Shown here: piece by piece, positions 26,699 to 35,372 of the stretch
How the letters are laid out: every line of letters starts with the position of its first letter
Position numbering within the stretch: the first letter of the stretch is position 1
DNA from: Thermaerobacter subterraneus DSM 13965
GTDB taxonomy: Bacteria > Bacillota > Sulfobacillia > Thermaerobacterales > Thermaerobacteraceae
Length of the DNA stretch: 64,000 nt
Assembly (NCBI RefSeq): GCF_000183545.2
Contig: NZ_JH976536.1
Span: 283,672 to 347,671 of the forward strand
Direction: 5' to 3'
The notes under the pieces: model-generated
Seen by the model: the letters and a program-made list of their open reading frames with translations, nothing else
Told to the model about the DNA's origin: nothing
The model's database searches: none
Made by a program: the position numbers and the translations under genes

Positions 26699-27613
26699 TC
26701 AGGACGAGCCGGCAGCCCCGGCCCAAGGCGAGTCCGGCCAGCCTTGTCCGGCCAGGACCGCCTTCACGTCCTCCAGCCCTGCCACCGGCGGTGCCCCCGC
26801 CCGCAACAGCTCCAGGATCCCCTGACCCTGGCGCCGCGTCACGGGACCCGGCACCGCCATCACCGCCCTGCCGGCATCGAGGGCCAGATCGGCGGTCACC
26901 AGAGCCCCGCTGCGCGGGGCGGCCTCCACCACCACCACGCCGTCGCACAGGCCGGCCAGGATGCGGTTTCGCTCGGGGAAGCGGAAGGCCTCCGCCGGCG
27001 TCCCCGGCGGGTACTCCGACACCAGCCAGCCCCGGGCCGCCACCTGGGCCGCCAGCGGGCGGTGCTCCTCGGGATAGACCCGGTCGGGCCCGTGGCCCAG
27101 GACGGCCACCGTCACCCCGCCGCCGGACAGGGCCCCCCGGTGGGCGGCGCCGTCGATGCCCACGGCCAGGCCCGACACCACCACCCAGCCCGCCGCCGCC
27201 ATGTCGGCGGCCAGCCGGAAGGCCACCTGGGTCCCGTACGCCGAGGCCTTGCGCGAACCCACCACGGCCACCCAGGGCACCGCCTGGGAGGGCAACCGCC
27301 CCCTGTAATAAAGGATGAGCGGCGGATCGGCCACCTCGCGCAGCCGCCGCGGGTAGGCGGGATCTTCCCAGCTCAGCCAGTGAACGCCCACGGCTCGCGC
27401 CCTTCCGGCCAGCACCGCGGGATCGGTGCGCCGGCGGGCCTCCAGGGCCCGCTCCAGCACGCCTGCCGGCGCGGCGCCCACCTCGCGCCAGGCGGAATCG
27501 GGGGCCTCCCAGGCCGGTACCGGGCCGCCCAGCGCTGCAGCGAGCTGCCGGGCTCGCTGCCGGCCGAGACCCGGCAGGGCGAGCAGGCCCATCCACGCGT
27601 GGGCAGGGTCCAC
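26699..27613 (-). CDS. dprA: DprA (Smf), DNA-processing protein for transformation
   Basis: Loads RecA on incoming single-stranded DNA during natural transformation. The extended Rossmann fold is clear: VAVVGSRKASAYGTQVAFRL, then WVVVSGLAVGIDGAAHRGAL, VAVLGHGPDRVYPEEH, SEYPPGTPAEAFRFPERNRI and ALVTADLALDAGRAVMAVPG. A short N-terminal SAM-like region (LLALPGLGRQRARQL) and a C-terminal winged-helix-like stretch are present. The GTG at 27613 has GAGGAGG eight bases upstream. The smf-topA neighbourhood is as in Bacillus. Confidence 0.96.
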   Translation of the reverse strand: MDPAHAWMGLLALPGLGRQRARQLAAALGGPVPAWEAPDSAWREVGAAPAGVLERALEARRRTDPAVLAGRARAVGVHWLSWEDPAYPRRLREVADPPLILYYRGRLPSQAVPWVAVVGSRKASAYGTQVAFRLAADMAAAGWVVVSGLAVGIDGAAHRGALSGGGVTVAVLGHGPDRVYPEEHRPLAAQVAARGWLVSEYPPGTPAEAFRFPERNRILAGLCDGVVVVEAAPRSGALVTADLALDAGRAVMAVPGPVTRRQGQGILELLRAGAPPVAGLEDVKAVLAGQGWPDSPWAGAAGSS

Positions 27614-27746
27614 GGGCCATTCCTCCTCGGGTTGGCGGATCGTGCCGGATTGGCGGATCTTTTCGGCCAGGGTGTCGTGGGACTTGTCCCCGCGGCCGGC
27701 CTGCGCCCCGGCGGCCTGCGCCCCGGCGCCGGTGCGTGCGTTCGGT

Positions 27747-29342
27747 CTACCGGGCCGGTTCTTCCAGGGACACGGCCCAGAGGTCGGCCCCCTGGGGGAA
27801 GGGCGAGGGGACGAACCCGCGCACTCCCGGCTGCACCGCCCAGACCGCCACGGGGTGGTAGAGGGGCAGGCCCGCTATCGCCTCCAGCAGGGTGCGGTCG
27901 AGCCGTGCAGCCGCTTCGCCCCGCCGGCGTCCCGAAGCCGTCAGCAGCTCACCCAGGGCCTGCCGGACCGCCGGATCCTGCGCCGCGGCCGGCCCGCCCT
28001 CCGCCCCGCCCAGCCAGGGCAGGAAGACGGCCTCCGGGTCGGGATACTCGGCCCACAGGGTCCGGGGTGCCAGGTGATAGGGCGCCCGCCGGCCTGCGGC
28101 CGGGGGAAAGTCGGCGTAGGCCACGGTGGCCACATCCAGTTCCAGGCCGGCCCGGCCCAGCAGGTAGTCCAGGCGCCCCGACACCGCCGCCCAGAAGGGA
28201 TCGCCGGGCTGCAGCCAGCGCAGCGTGGTACCGGGCTTCAGGCCGGCCCGCTCCAGGGCGGCCCGGGCCTCCAGAACCCGGTAGGGCGGAAGCACCGGCG
28301 TGCGCCGGAAGCCCGGCCAGCCGGGCGGCAGCCAGCCCTCGGCCAGGCGGTAGCCGCCGGGCGCCAGGCCGGCGATCAGGGTCTCGCGGTCGGTGGCGTA
28401 AGCCAGGGCCTGCCGCACAGCGGGCCGGTCCAGGGGCGGCCGGGCCCCGTTGACGTCGATCCAGACCGTTGCCGGCAGGTCTGCCGGCCACTGGGGTCCC
28501 GCCCACCCCCGGGCCGCCAGCTCCCGCACCTCGTGGGGCAGCAGCCGGATGGCGGAGAGCCGGCCTGCGGCAAAGGCGCTGAGGACCTGGGAACGCGGAC
28601 CGCCGGCCACCAGCCGTACCTCGTCCAGGTACGGCCGGCCCCTGTAGTAGTCCGGAAAGGCCGCCAGCCGCAGCTCCCGGCCCTCCTGCGCCACCAGCCG
28701 GAAGGGGCCCAGCCCCACCGCTGGGAAGGCACCGCTGCCGGACGCCCGGACCGTCTCGGCATCCAGGACGGCGGCCCCCGGCGTGGCCAGGCGGTACATA
28801 AAGGCCGGCCGGGGCCCGCTGAGGCGGATTTCCACCCGATCGGGCCCCAGCGCCCGGATGCCGCGGATGGCGGGAGCATGTCCCAGCCGGTATTCAGAAA
28901 CGCCCTCCACCCCTTCCAGGACCCAGGCCCGCGGTGCAGGATGCCGCGGATCGGCCAGCCGTGTCAGGCTGAAGACCACATCCGCCGCCGTCAGCGGTCT
29001 CCCGTTGTGGAAGCGCAGGCCGGGGCGAAGCCAGAAGACGTACCGCCGGCCGCCGTCGCCCACTTCCCAGCGCCGCGCCAGGGCCGGCCGGATCTTCCCG
29101 TCGGGGCCCAGGCGGACCAGGCCCTCATAGAGCAGGGAGGCCACCCGGACCTCCACCTCGGACCGGGCGCGGGCCGGATCGAGGGAGGCGGGCAGAGCGG
29201 GCACGCTCTCCACCCAGCGGCCGCCAGGCTGCCCGGGCGGCCGCTGGCCTGTGGGCTGGGCCGGGCCCCCGCCCCACCAGGCCAGGGCAAAGAGCAGTAC
29301 CACCGAGCCGACCAGCGTCCACCGCCAGCGCCCCGGCGCCAT
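27747..29342 (-). CDS. Family 5 extracellular solute-binding protein (peptide/nickel ABC type)
   Basis: A 531-residue SBP_bac_5 protein of the OppA/DppA/NikA class. An N-terminal hydrophobic segment (LVGSVVLLFALAWWGG) serves as a signal or membrane anchor, but no lipobox cysteine follows, unlike most Gram-positive binding proteins. Family blocks include SLDPARARSEVEVRVASLLY-EGLV, YVFWLRPGLRFHNGRPLTAADVV, and the later ALAYATDRETLIAG. No permease or ATPase genes are adjacent, so it is an orphan and its ligand cannot be inferred. The ATG at 29342 has GGAGGTGGG upstream. It diverges from comM. Confidence 0.85.
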   Translation of the reverse strand: MAPGRWRWTLVGSVVLLFALAWWGGGPAQPTGQRPPGQPGGRWVESVPALPASLDPARARSEVEVRVASLLYEGLVRLGPDGKIRPALARRWEVGDGGRRYVFWLRPGLRFHNGRPLTAADVVFSLTRLADPRHPAPRAWVLEGVEGVSEYRLGHAPAIRGIRALGPDRVEIRLSGPRPAFMYRLATPGAAVLDAETVRASGSGAFPAVGLGPFRLVAQEGRELRLAAFPDYYRGRPYLDEVRLVAGGPRSQVLSAFAAGRLSAIRLLPHEVRELAARGWAGPQWPADLPATVWIDVNGARPPLDRPAVRQALAYATDRETLIAGLAPGGYRLAEGWLPPGWPGFRRTPVLPPYRVLEARAALERAGLKPGTTLRWLQPGDPFWAAVSGRLDYLLGRAGLELDVATVAYADFPPAAGRRAPYHLAPRTLWAEYPDPEAVFLPWLGGAEGGPAAAQDPAVRQALGELLTASGRRRGEAAARLDRTLLEAIAGLPLYHPVAVWAVQPGVRGFVPSPFPQGADLWAVSLEEPAR

Positions 29343-29423
29343 GGATCCCACCTCCGCCGCCGGGGCATGTATACGCCCTCCCCTACCGCCCCATGCCCCG
29401 GCCCCCTGCCACCGCGCCGGGGG

Positions 29424-29453
29424 TTGCCATTGTTTACCTTTACACCATATAAT
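29424..29453 (+). promoter_or_regulatory. Sigma-A-type promoter for comM
   Basis: TTGCCA at 29424-29429 and TATAAT at 29448-29453 are separated by 18 bases in an AT-rich island within GC-rich surroundings. comM begins at 29495. Confidence 0.8.
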
Positions 29454-29494
29454 TACATCACGCGAGCACCGTGGTCAAGGGGGAGGTGAGGCCC

Positions 29495-31132
29495 GTGCCG
29501 GATACGGAGGAGGCGGTGCTCCCCGCCCCGGAGAGCCGGGGGGCGTGGGAGGCCGGAGAGGGCGGCGGCCCTCCGCCTTGGGCCTTTGGCGCATCCACCA
29601 TCCTGGGCCTGGCCTGCACCGGCTGGCGCGCCATGCCCGTGCTGGTCGAGACCGTGGTCGACCGCGGCCTTCCTCACTTTGTCGTCGTGGGGTTGCCCTC
29701 GACGGCGGTGCGGGAGGCGAGAGAGAGGGTCCGGGCTGCCGTCCGCGCGTCGGGCCGGCGCTTCCCCCTCCACCGCATCACCGTCAGCCTGAGCCCCGCC
29801 GACCTGCCCAAGGAAGGCACGTCCCTGGACCTGGCCGTCGCCTTGGGACTGCTGGCGGCCAGCGGTCAGGCCCCGGCGCCCCCGCCGGGGTGGGCCGTCT
29901 TCGGCGAGCTGGGGCTGGACGGATCGGTGCGGCCGGTGCGGGGCGCCCTGTCCATGGCCGTGGCGGCCCGCCAGCAGGGAGTGACCCACCTGGTCTGCCC
30001 CGCCGCCAACGCGAGGGAGGTGGCCCTTTTGCCCGGGATCCGGCCGCTGCCCGCCCGGCGCCTGGACGACCTGCTGGACTGGCTGGCGGGACCCGTCCTG
30101 CCTCCGCCGGTACCGCTGCCGGAAGCCGCTGGCGACCCCGGCGCTCCAGGCCCCCCGGCGCCCCTGCCCGACCTGGCGTCCGTGCGCGGCCAGCCCTGGG
30201 CCCGCCGGGCCCTGGAACTGGCCGCCGCCGGCGGGCATCACCTGCTGCTGCTGGGCCCGCCTGGGGCCGGCAAGACGCTGCTGGCCTCGTGCCTGCCCGG
30301 CCTGCTGCCGCCGCTGGACGGCGAGGCGGCCATCGAGGTGACGGCCATCCACTCGGTGGCCGGCCAGCTCCCGCCCGGCGCCGGCCTGATCCAGCGCCCG
30401 CCGCTGCGCGCACCCCATCATGCCACTCCGGTGGCCGCCATGGTGGGCGGGGGCAAGGTCCCCCGGCCCGGCGAAGCCAGCCTGGCCCACCGGGGCGTAC
30501 TGCTTCTGGACGAACTGGCCGAATTCCGCCGGGAGACCCTCGAGGCTCTGCGGGAGCCGCTGGAGGCGGGCCATGTCACCGTGGCGCGGCTGGCCGGCGC
30601 CGAGCGCTTCCCCGCCGCCTTCCAGCTGGTCGCTACGGCCAACCCCTGCCCTTGTGGCCAGCCCGGTGGCCGCTGCCACTGCTCGGAGCGGCAGGTGGCC
30701 CGGTACCGGCAGGCCCTGTCGGGCCCCCTGCTGGACCGCATCGACCTGCAGGTCCGGGTCCGGCGTGCCGCCCTGCCCCCCACGGCCGCCGGCCCGAGGG
30801 AGGACTCCCGGACCGTGCGGGAGCGGGTCGAGGCGGCACGGCAGCTCCAGGCCCTCCGGTTCCACCGGCTGGGCCTGAGCCACCCGCCGGGACAGCCGCC
30901 CGTCAACCGCTGGCTGGAAGCGGGCGACGCGGCGCGCTGGGCCCCCATGGGGCCTGCGGCCCGGCGCCTGCTGGACACCCTCTACCGGGATGCGAGCCTT
31001 GGCCTCTCCAGCCGGGGGCTGGTCAAGGTCCTCCGCGTGGCCCGCACCGCGGCAGACCTGGAAGGCCGCGACGAGGTGACGGTGGATGATATCGAACTGG
31101 CGGCGGAGTTCCGCTTTCCACCGGGATGGTGA
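29495..31132 (+). CDS. comM: ComM/YifB family Mg-chelatase-like AAA ATPase
   Basis: Hexameric helicase-like ATPase that promotes branch migration during natural transformation. The N-terminal ChlI domain (VVVGLPSTAVREARERVRAA) is followed by the AAA core with Walker A GPPGAGKT (residues 254-261), Walker B VLLLDELAEF, the ATANPCPCGQPGG sensor region with clustered cysteines, and C-terminal ASLGLSSRGLVKVLRVARTA. The start GTG at 29495 follows GGGAGGTGAG; an in-frame GTG at 29471 would lie upstream of that site. It is one of the few plus-strand genes and diverges from the solute-binding protein. It is near dprA, another transformation gene. Confidence 0.95.
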   Translation: MPDTEEAVLPAPESRGAWEAGEGGGPPPWAFGASTILGLACTGWRAMPVLVETVVDRGLPHFVVVGLPSTAVREARERVRAAVRASGRRFPLHRITVSLSPADLPKEGTSLDLAVALGLLAASGQAPAPPPGWAVFGELGLDGSVRPVRGALSMAVAARQQGVTHLVCPAANAREVALLPGIRPLPARRLDDLLDWLAGPVLPPPVPLPEAAGDPGAPGPPAPLPDLASVRGQPWARRALELAAAGGHHLLLLGPPGAGKTLLASCLPGLLPPLDGEAAIEVTAIHSVAGQLPPGAGLIQRPPLRAPHHATPVAAMVGGGKVPRPGEASLAHRGVLLLDELAEFRRETLEALREPLEAGHVTVARLAGAERFPAAFQLVATANPCPCGQPGGRCHCSERQVARYRQALSGPLLDRIDLQVRVRRAALPPTAAGPREDSRTVRERVEAARQLQALRFHRLGLSHPPGQPPVNRWLEAGDAARWAPMGPAARRLLDTLYRDASLGLSSRGLVKVLRVARTAADLEGRDEVTVDDIELAAEFRFPPGW

Positions 31133-31280
31133 TAACCGGCCCGGCCCACTCCCGCGGTCCCTGTGCCCGTAGCCCGGCAGCCCGGCGTCTCCGGAAGACA
31201 GAACCGGCCCCCGCCCCGCCAGCTGGGGGCATCCGCGGGATCAGGGGCCCGCCCGGAACCCTCCCGGACCCGCGGGGGCA

Positions 31281-31928
31281 TCAGCGCTGGGCGCCGCCCT
31301 CCAGCCGGCGGAACACGGTGATCTCCGGAACTTCCCCGGCTTGCGGCGTGCTCGGCCAGGTCACGGCCACCAGGTCGATCCGCCAAGGTGCGTCGGGCAC
31401 GCCGGCCCGGGCCAGGAACCACTGGCCGGCCGTGACCAGCCGGCGGAACTTGCGGCCGTCCACCGATTGGGCCGGCGTGCCGAAGGACGGCTCGCCCCGG
31501 GCCGGACGGCGGCGGGATCGTACCTCCACCACCACCCACTCGCCCCCTTCCCGGCAGACCAGATCCGCCTCGCCCGCCGGGCAGCGCACGTTGCGGGCGA
31601 CGATCCGGTAGCCCAGGGCGGCCAGGTGCCGGGCCGCCAGCTCTTCGGCCCGGCGCCCCAGTTCCCGGCGGTTGTCCCGCACCGGGCGGCCGCCAGGCGC
31701 CGCACCCGGCGCCTGGCCCCGGACGGGCCGCCCGCAGCCGGCCCACAGGTCCGGGGCCGCGGCTTCGCCTTCCGGGCGCCACGGCCCGCCGGCCCCGGGC
31801 CTTGGCGGGCCTTCCGGCCCCCCGCCCTCCCCGGGCATCCCCACGGCCCCACGGCCGCCGGCTTCTCCGGGATCCCGGTCCCTTCCCGGCACCCCGCCCA
31901 TCTCCGGCGGACGAACCGGCCCCGTCAT
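31281..31928 (-). CDS. yraN: YraN/UPF0102 family endonuclease-like protein
   Basis: The C-terminal about 120 residues match UPF0102 (RRELGRRAEELAARHLAALG, YRIVARNVRCPAGEADLV, EWVVVEVRSRR), a predicted PD-(D/E)xK nuclease-fold protein. The acidic residues in GEADLV and VEVRSR are the expected active site. About 95 Gly/Pro/Arg-rich residues precede it. I start at ATG 31928, which overlaps the rnhB stop (ATGA); a shorter product starting nearer the domain is possible. Its role is unknown; rnhB-yraN adjacency is common. Confidence 0.85.
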   Translation of the reverse strand: MTGPVRPPEMGGVPGRDRDPGEAGGRGAVGMPGEGGGPEGPPRPGAGGPWRPEGEAAAPDLWAGCGRPVRGQAPGAAPGGRPVRDNRRELGRRAEELAARHLAALGYRIVARNVRCPAGEADLVCREGGEWVVVEVRSRRRPARGEPSFGTPAQSVDGRKFRRLVTAGQWFLARAGVPDAPWRIDLVAVTWPSTPQAGEVPEITVFRRLEGGAQR

Positions 31929-32794
31929 CGTCCCGCCGCCCCCAGAAAGCTGCGGCGGTGTTCGGGACACGGGCCGTATCGTGCCAGGGCCCGGCGGTGG
32001 GCGGCGGTGGCATAGCCCTTGTGCTGGGCGAACCCGTAGGCGGGATACTCCCGGTCGAGCCGGCTCATCCAGGCGTCACGGTAAACCTTGGCCACCACCG
32101 AGGCGGCGGCGATGGCCGCATACCGGGCGTCGCCGTCGACCAGGGCGTCCAGGGGATACCCCAGGTCCCCCGGCGGGCGGCCGTCGACCAGCACCCGCTG
32201 GGGCATCACCGCCAGGGCGTCCAGCGCCCGGCGCATGGCCAGGCGGGTGGCATGCCAGATGTTGAGGGCATCGATCTCCTGGGGCGTCGCCAGGCCGACG
32301 GCCCAGGCCACGGCCTGCTGGCGGATGCGGGCGGCCAGTTGCTCCCGGGCGGCGGGGGGCAGGCGCTTGGAGTCATCCAGTCCCAGCAGGTGGGCACCGG
32401 CAGGCAGGATCACGGCGCCGGCCACCACCGGGCCCGCCAGGCAGCCGCGCCCCACCTCGTCGACGCCCGCCACCTGCAGGTCGCCGGCCACCTGGTCCTG
32501 GGCCGCCGCCAGCTCGGCCCACCTTGCCCGCGCCTGCTGCCAGCGCAGCCACCGTCGCCGGGCCCGCTGCAGCAGGATCCGGGCTCCCGCCCGGGGGTCG
32601 GACTCCAGCTGGCGGATCAGGGCGGGCAACTGCTCATCGTCGGCTTCGTCCAGCCGCGCCGCCAGCCGGGCCAGGGGCAACCTGCCTTCGCCAGCCCCCG
32701 GATCCCGCGCCGGCCTGCGGTCCTGGCTGCCAGCTCTCACGCCGGGCTTGTCCTCCCCATCGCCCCGCCTCCCGTCACGACCCGCCGGACCCAT
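31925..32794 (-). CDS. rnhB: RNase HII
   Basis: Removes ribonucleotides from RNA-DNA hybrids. The catalytic core shows VAGVDEVGRGCLAGPVVAGA with the first Asp-Glu pair, LDDSKRLPPAAREQLAARI, a later Asp (RVLVDGRPPGD) and DARYAAIAAASVVAKVYRD. The first about 100 residues form the helical extension also present in Bacillus RnhB (ALIRQLESDPRAGARILLQR), partly preceded by low-complexity sequence. The ATG at 32794 lacks a good ribosome site; translation may be coupled to the 15-codon reading frame at 32822-32775, which does have one. Confidence 0.94.
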   Translation of the reverse strand: MGPAGRDGRRGDGEDKPGVRAGSQDRRPARDPGAGEGRLPLARLAARLDEADDEQLPALIRQLESDPRAGARILLQRARRRWLRWQQARARWAELAAAQDQVAGDLQVAGVDEVGRGCLAGPVVAGAVILPAGAHLLGLDDSKRLPPAAREQLAARIRQQAVAWAVGLATPQEIDALNIWHATRLAMRRALDALAVMPQRVLVDGRPPGDLGYPLDALVDGDARYAAIAAASVVAKVYRDAWMSRLDREYPAYGFAQHKGYATAAHRRALARYGPCPEHRRSFLGAAGR

Positions 32795-32984
32795 GTTCGC
32801 TGCATGGCCATCCCCAGGCCATGGCCGTCTCCTTCTGTGAAAGCACTTCAGCCATATGTAACCATTTTATACAAACAATGGCTCAGTCCTGCCGCCCGGC
32901 CCGGCGGCAGGGAGCGCGGCTTGAGGCGCCCGGCTGCCCGCCGTGCACCGGGCTCCGGTCCTTTCGGTTCCCGGAGGCCGGCCG

Positions 32985-33968
32985 TCACGCGCCCTGTCCC
33001 GGACCGGCCAGCATCCTGGGGTGCTCCAGGGAGAACCGGCCCAGCTCCCCGGCGCGAAAGGCCGCAACCAGCACCGCGGCGGCGCGGTGGATATCGGGCT
33101 GCCCGCCCGGCCCCAGCAGGCCCCGCTGCCGCGCCACCTGCTCCAGGACCACCTGGGCCAGCGCCCGTCCATCGGCGCCCGCCGCCCCGCCACCGGCCGG
33201 GGGACGCCCGGCCGCGGGCTGCCCAGGACCCGGCCCGTGCGCGGCGCCGGGAGGCTCCCCCCCCTGACCCGGGCCGAGTGGTTCCTGCCCCGGCACGCCA
33301 GCCGGCAGCCGGGGACCCTCGACCCCCCAGCGGCCCAGGGCCTGCCGGAACGCCGGCGCGCCGCCCAGCCGCTTAAGCAAGAAGGCGGCGATCTCTTCCG
33401 GCCCCGCCAGCTCGGGGCCGACCAGCCCCAGGGCGCCCAGCACCAGCCGCCGGGTGCCGCCCAGGTGGGGCGGCAGCACGCCGGGCGTGTCCATCAGCCA
33501 GAAGGATCCCAGGTCGACCCATTGCTTGCCCCGGGTCACCCCCGGCTGGGCGCCCACCCGCGCCCGCCGCCGTCCCGCCAGGCTGTTCAGCAGGGTCGAC
33601 TTGCCCACGTTGGGCAGGCCCGCCACCAGCACCCGCGGCTTGAAGGCCGCCGGCGCCCGGGCCAGCCGCCGCCGCAGCCGGCTCACCAGCCGGGCGTCGC
33701 CCGGTCCCTCGCCCACGTAGGGCTCGATGCCCTGGGACGAAAACCAGTCGACCCAGGCCCGGGTGGTGGCGGGATCGGCCAGGTCACCCCGGGACAGGAC
33801 CAGCAGGTGCAGCCGGCCCTCCATGAGGGCGGCCAGCTGGGGGGAACGGGAGGTAAAGGGGGCCCGGGCATCCGCCACTTCGACCACGGCGTCCACCGCC
33901 TCCAGGTAGCGCCGTACCTGGCGCAGCGCCCGGGCCATATGCCCCTTCAGTGCACCGCCCTCGGCCAC
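32985..33968 (-). CDS. rbgA: RbgA (YlqF), ribosome biogenesis GTPase
   Basis: Circularly permuted GTPase for 50S subunit maturation. The order of motifs is G4-G1-G3 as in the family: G4 region LHLLVLSRGDLAD (residues about 54-66), G1 GLPNVGKSTLLNSL, the G2-like GVTRGKQWV and G3 DTPGV. The G4 box is SRGD instead of NKxD, an unusual loss of Asn and Lys. The C-terminal domain contains a Gly/Pro-rich insert of about 60 residues. The GTG at 33968 follows a run of G; upstream open frame to 34364 looks non-coding. Synteny with rplS and rnhB supports the name. Confidence 0.88.
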   Translation of the reverse strand: MAEGGALKGHMARALRQVRRYLEAVDAVVEVADARAPFTSRSPQLAALMEGRLHLLVLSRGDLADPATTRAWVDWFSSQGIEPYVGEGPGDARLVSRLRRRLARAPAAFKPRVLVAGLPNVGKSTLLNSLAGRRRARVGAQPGVTRGKQWVDLGSFWLMDTPGVLPPHLGGTRRLVLGALGLVGPELAGPEEIAAFLLKRLGGAPAFRQALGRWGVEGPRLPAGVPGQEPLGPGQGGEPPGAAHGPGPGQPAAGRPPAGGGAAGADGRALAQVVLEQVARQRGLLGPGGQPDIHRAAAVLVAAFRAGELGRFSLEHPRMLAGPGQGA

Positions 33969-34276
33969 CCCAACCCCCCCCTTCCCGGGGCCGGAGGAAG
34001 CGCCCCTGGGGCTCCCTCCCGTCTTCGGGTCCGAACACCGTCCCGGCGGCGGCTTGCCCCCTCTGGGCGCCCCTCGCCGGTCCAGCGCACCCCGCGCCCG
34101 TGCCGGGAACACACCCCGTGCCCGGAGGGGACCCCATGCCCGGGCCGGTGCCCCGCCGGCCGGCGCGGCCCGTATCGCGGGGGCCATGACCCCGGCGGGG
34201 GGCCGTGACCCCGCCGGGCCCGGGGCCTTACGGCCCGGAGATCGGCCGCTCCGCACCCCGGGGCCGGGCACCCGCT
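33969..34276. other. Intergenic GC-rich stretch between lepB and rbgA
   Basis: About 300 bases, extremely GC-rich, rich in CCCC/GGGG runs. Open frames on both strands here are low-complexity and match nothing I recognise. No convincing promoter, terminator or RNA element was seen. Confidence 0.5.
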
Positions 34277-34810
34277 TCAGGGGTGGGGAACCAGCCCCGC
34301 CTCCGCCGGCGGCCAATACACCAGCCAGGCCTTGCCGATGATGTCCCGCATGGGCACCGTCCACCCGCTGCGGCTGTCATCGGAGTGGGGGCGGTTGTCC
34401 CCCAGCACGAAGACGTGGCCCGGCGGCACCGTGGTGGGCGGGTAGAAGTCCTCGCCCGCCTGTTTCAGATAGGGTTCCTCCAGCGGGCGTCCGTCGACGT
34501 AGACCTGTCCCTGGCGGATCTCCACCGTCTCGCCCGGCAGGCCGATCACCCGCTTGACGAAATCCCGGGCCGGATCCAGCGGGTAGCGGAAGACGACGAT
34601 GTCAAAGCGCTGGGGCGGGTGCCAGCGGTAGGTCAACTTGTCCACCAGCAGGCGCTCGCCGTCGTGCAGGGTAGGCTCCATGGAGATGCCGTCCACCAGA
34701 AAGGATTCGATGACGAACCCGCGTATGACCAGCGCCAGCACCAGCGCCACCAGCAAGGTCTGCACGACCTCGCGGGCGGCGCCTCCCCGCGACGCCACCT
34801 GGGGGGTCAC
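34277..34810 (-). CDS. lepB: Signal peptidase I
   Basis: Membrane-bound serine protease that removes signal peptides. One N-terminal transmembrane helix (TLLVALVLALVIRGFVIESF) is followed by the catalytic Ser43 in DGISMEPTL and the general base Lys86 in DFVKRVIGLPGE. GHVFVLGDNRPHSDDSRSGW is box E. The 177-residue size and single helix match the Bacillus SipS type. The GTG start at 34810 has GGAGAGGA close upstream. It lies between the rplS terminator and rbgA, a common Firmicutes arrangement. Confidence 0.96.
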   Translation of the reverse strand: MTPQVASRGGAAREVVQTLLVALVLALVIRGFVIESFLVDGISMEPTLHDGERLLVDKLTYRWHPPQRFDIVVFRYPLDPARDFVKRVIGLPGETVEIRQGQVYVDGRPLEEPYLKQAGEDFYPPTTVPPGHVFVLGDNRPHSDDSRSGWTVPMRDIIGKAWLVYWPPAEAGLVPHP

Positions 34811-34860
34811 TCCTCTCCGCCCGCCCCCGGCCCTGCACCGGGGGATGCCAGGACTGGACG

Positions 34861-34893
34861 GCCAAAACGAGAAAAGGACTGGATACCCAGTCC
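34861..34893 (-). terminator. Intrinsic terminator after rplS
   Basis: On the minus strand GGACTGG, loop GTAT and CCAGTCC are followed by TTTTCTCGTTTT, about 30 bases after the rplS stop. The perfect seven-pair stem and T-run make this a convincing terminator that separates rplS from lepB. Confidence 0.88.
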
Positions 34894-34921
34894 CTGGATG
34901 AACCGGCCGCCGCGGCGACCG

Positions 34922-35263
34922 TTACCGCTTCTCCTTGATCCGCGCCGCCTTGCCCCGCAGCTGGCGCAGGTAGTTGAGCCGCGCCCGCCGCACCTTGCCG
35001 CGCCGGGTCACCTCGATCCGCTCGATGGCCGGCGAGTGCAGGGGGAACACCCGCTCCACGCCGACCCCGGAGGCGATGCGCCGGACGGTGAAGGTCTCGT
35101 CCAGCCCACCCCCGCGCCGGGCGATCACCGTGCCCTCGAAGACCTGGATCCGCTCGCGGCCGCCTTCCTTCACCTTCAAGTGCACCCGCACCGTATCGCC
35201 CGGACCGAAATCGGGCACGTCCTGCTTCATGTACTCCTGCTGCAGGCTCTTGATCAGGTCCAT
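34922..35263 (-). CDS. rplS: 50S ribosomal protein L19
   Basis: Component of the large subunit at the 30S interface. The 113-residue product is canonical: [77 protein letters not shown] and a basic C-terminus. The ATG at 35263 has AAGGAG about nine bases upstream; the GTG six codons earlier overlaps that site and was rejected. It has its own extended -10 promoter within the end of trmD and a strong terminator. Confidence 0.98.
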   Translation of the reverse strand: MDLIKSLQQEYMKQDVPDFGPGDTVRVHLKVKEGGRERIQVFEGTVIARRGGGLDETFTVRRIASGVGVERVFPLHSPAIERIEVTRRGKVRRARLNYLRQLRGKAARIKEKR

Positions 35264-35363
35264 CCTGTCTCGCTCCTTCACCCGCTTGTGAACCTGCCAC
35301 CCCGTCCGCGGACCTGCCGCCCTGCCGCCCCAAGGCCGGCCCGGCGGCGCCGATCACGGCGGG

Positions 35364-35372
35364 ATTATATCA
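35364..35372 (-). promoter_or_regulatory. Extended -10 promoter for rplS
   Basis: TGATATAAT on the minus strand (extended -10 TG-N-TATAAT) overlaps the trmD stop codon. No good -35 box lies 17 bases upstream. The predicted start site is about 95 bases before the rplS ATG. Confidence 0.6.
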
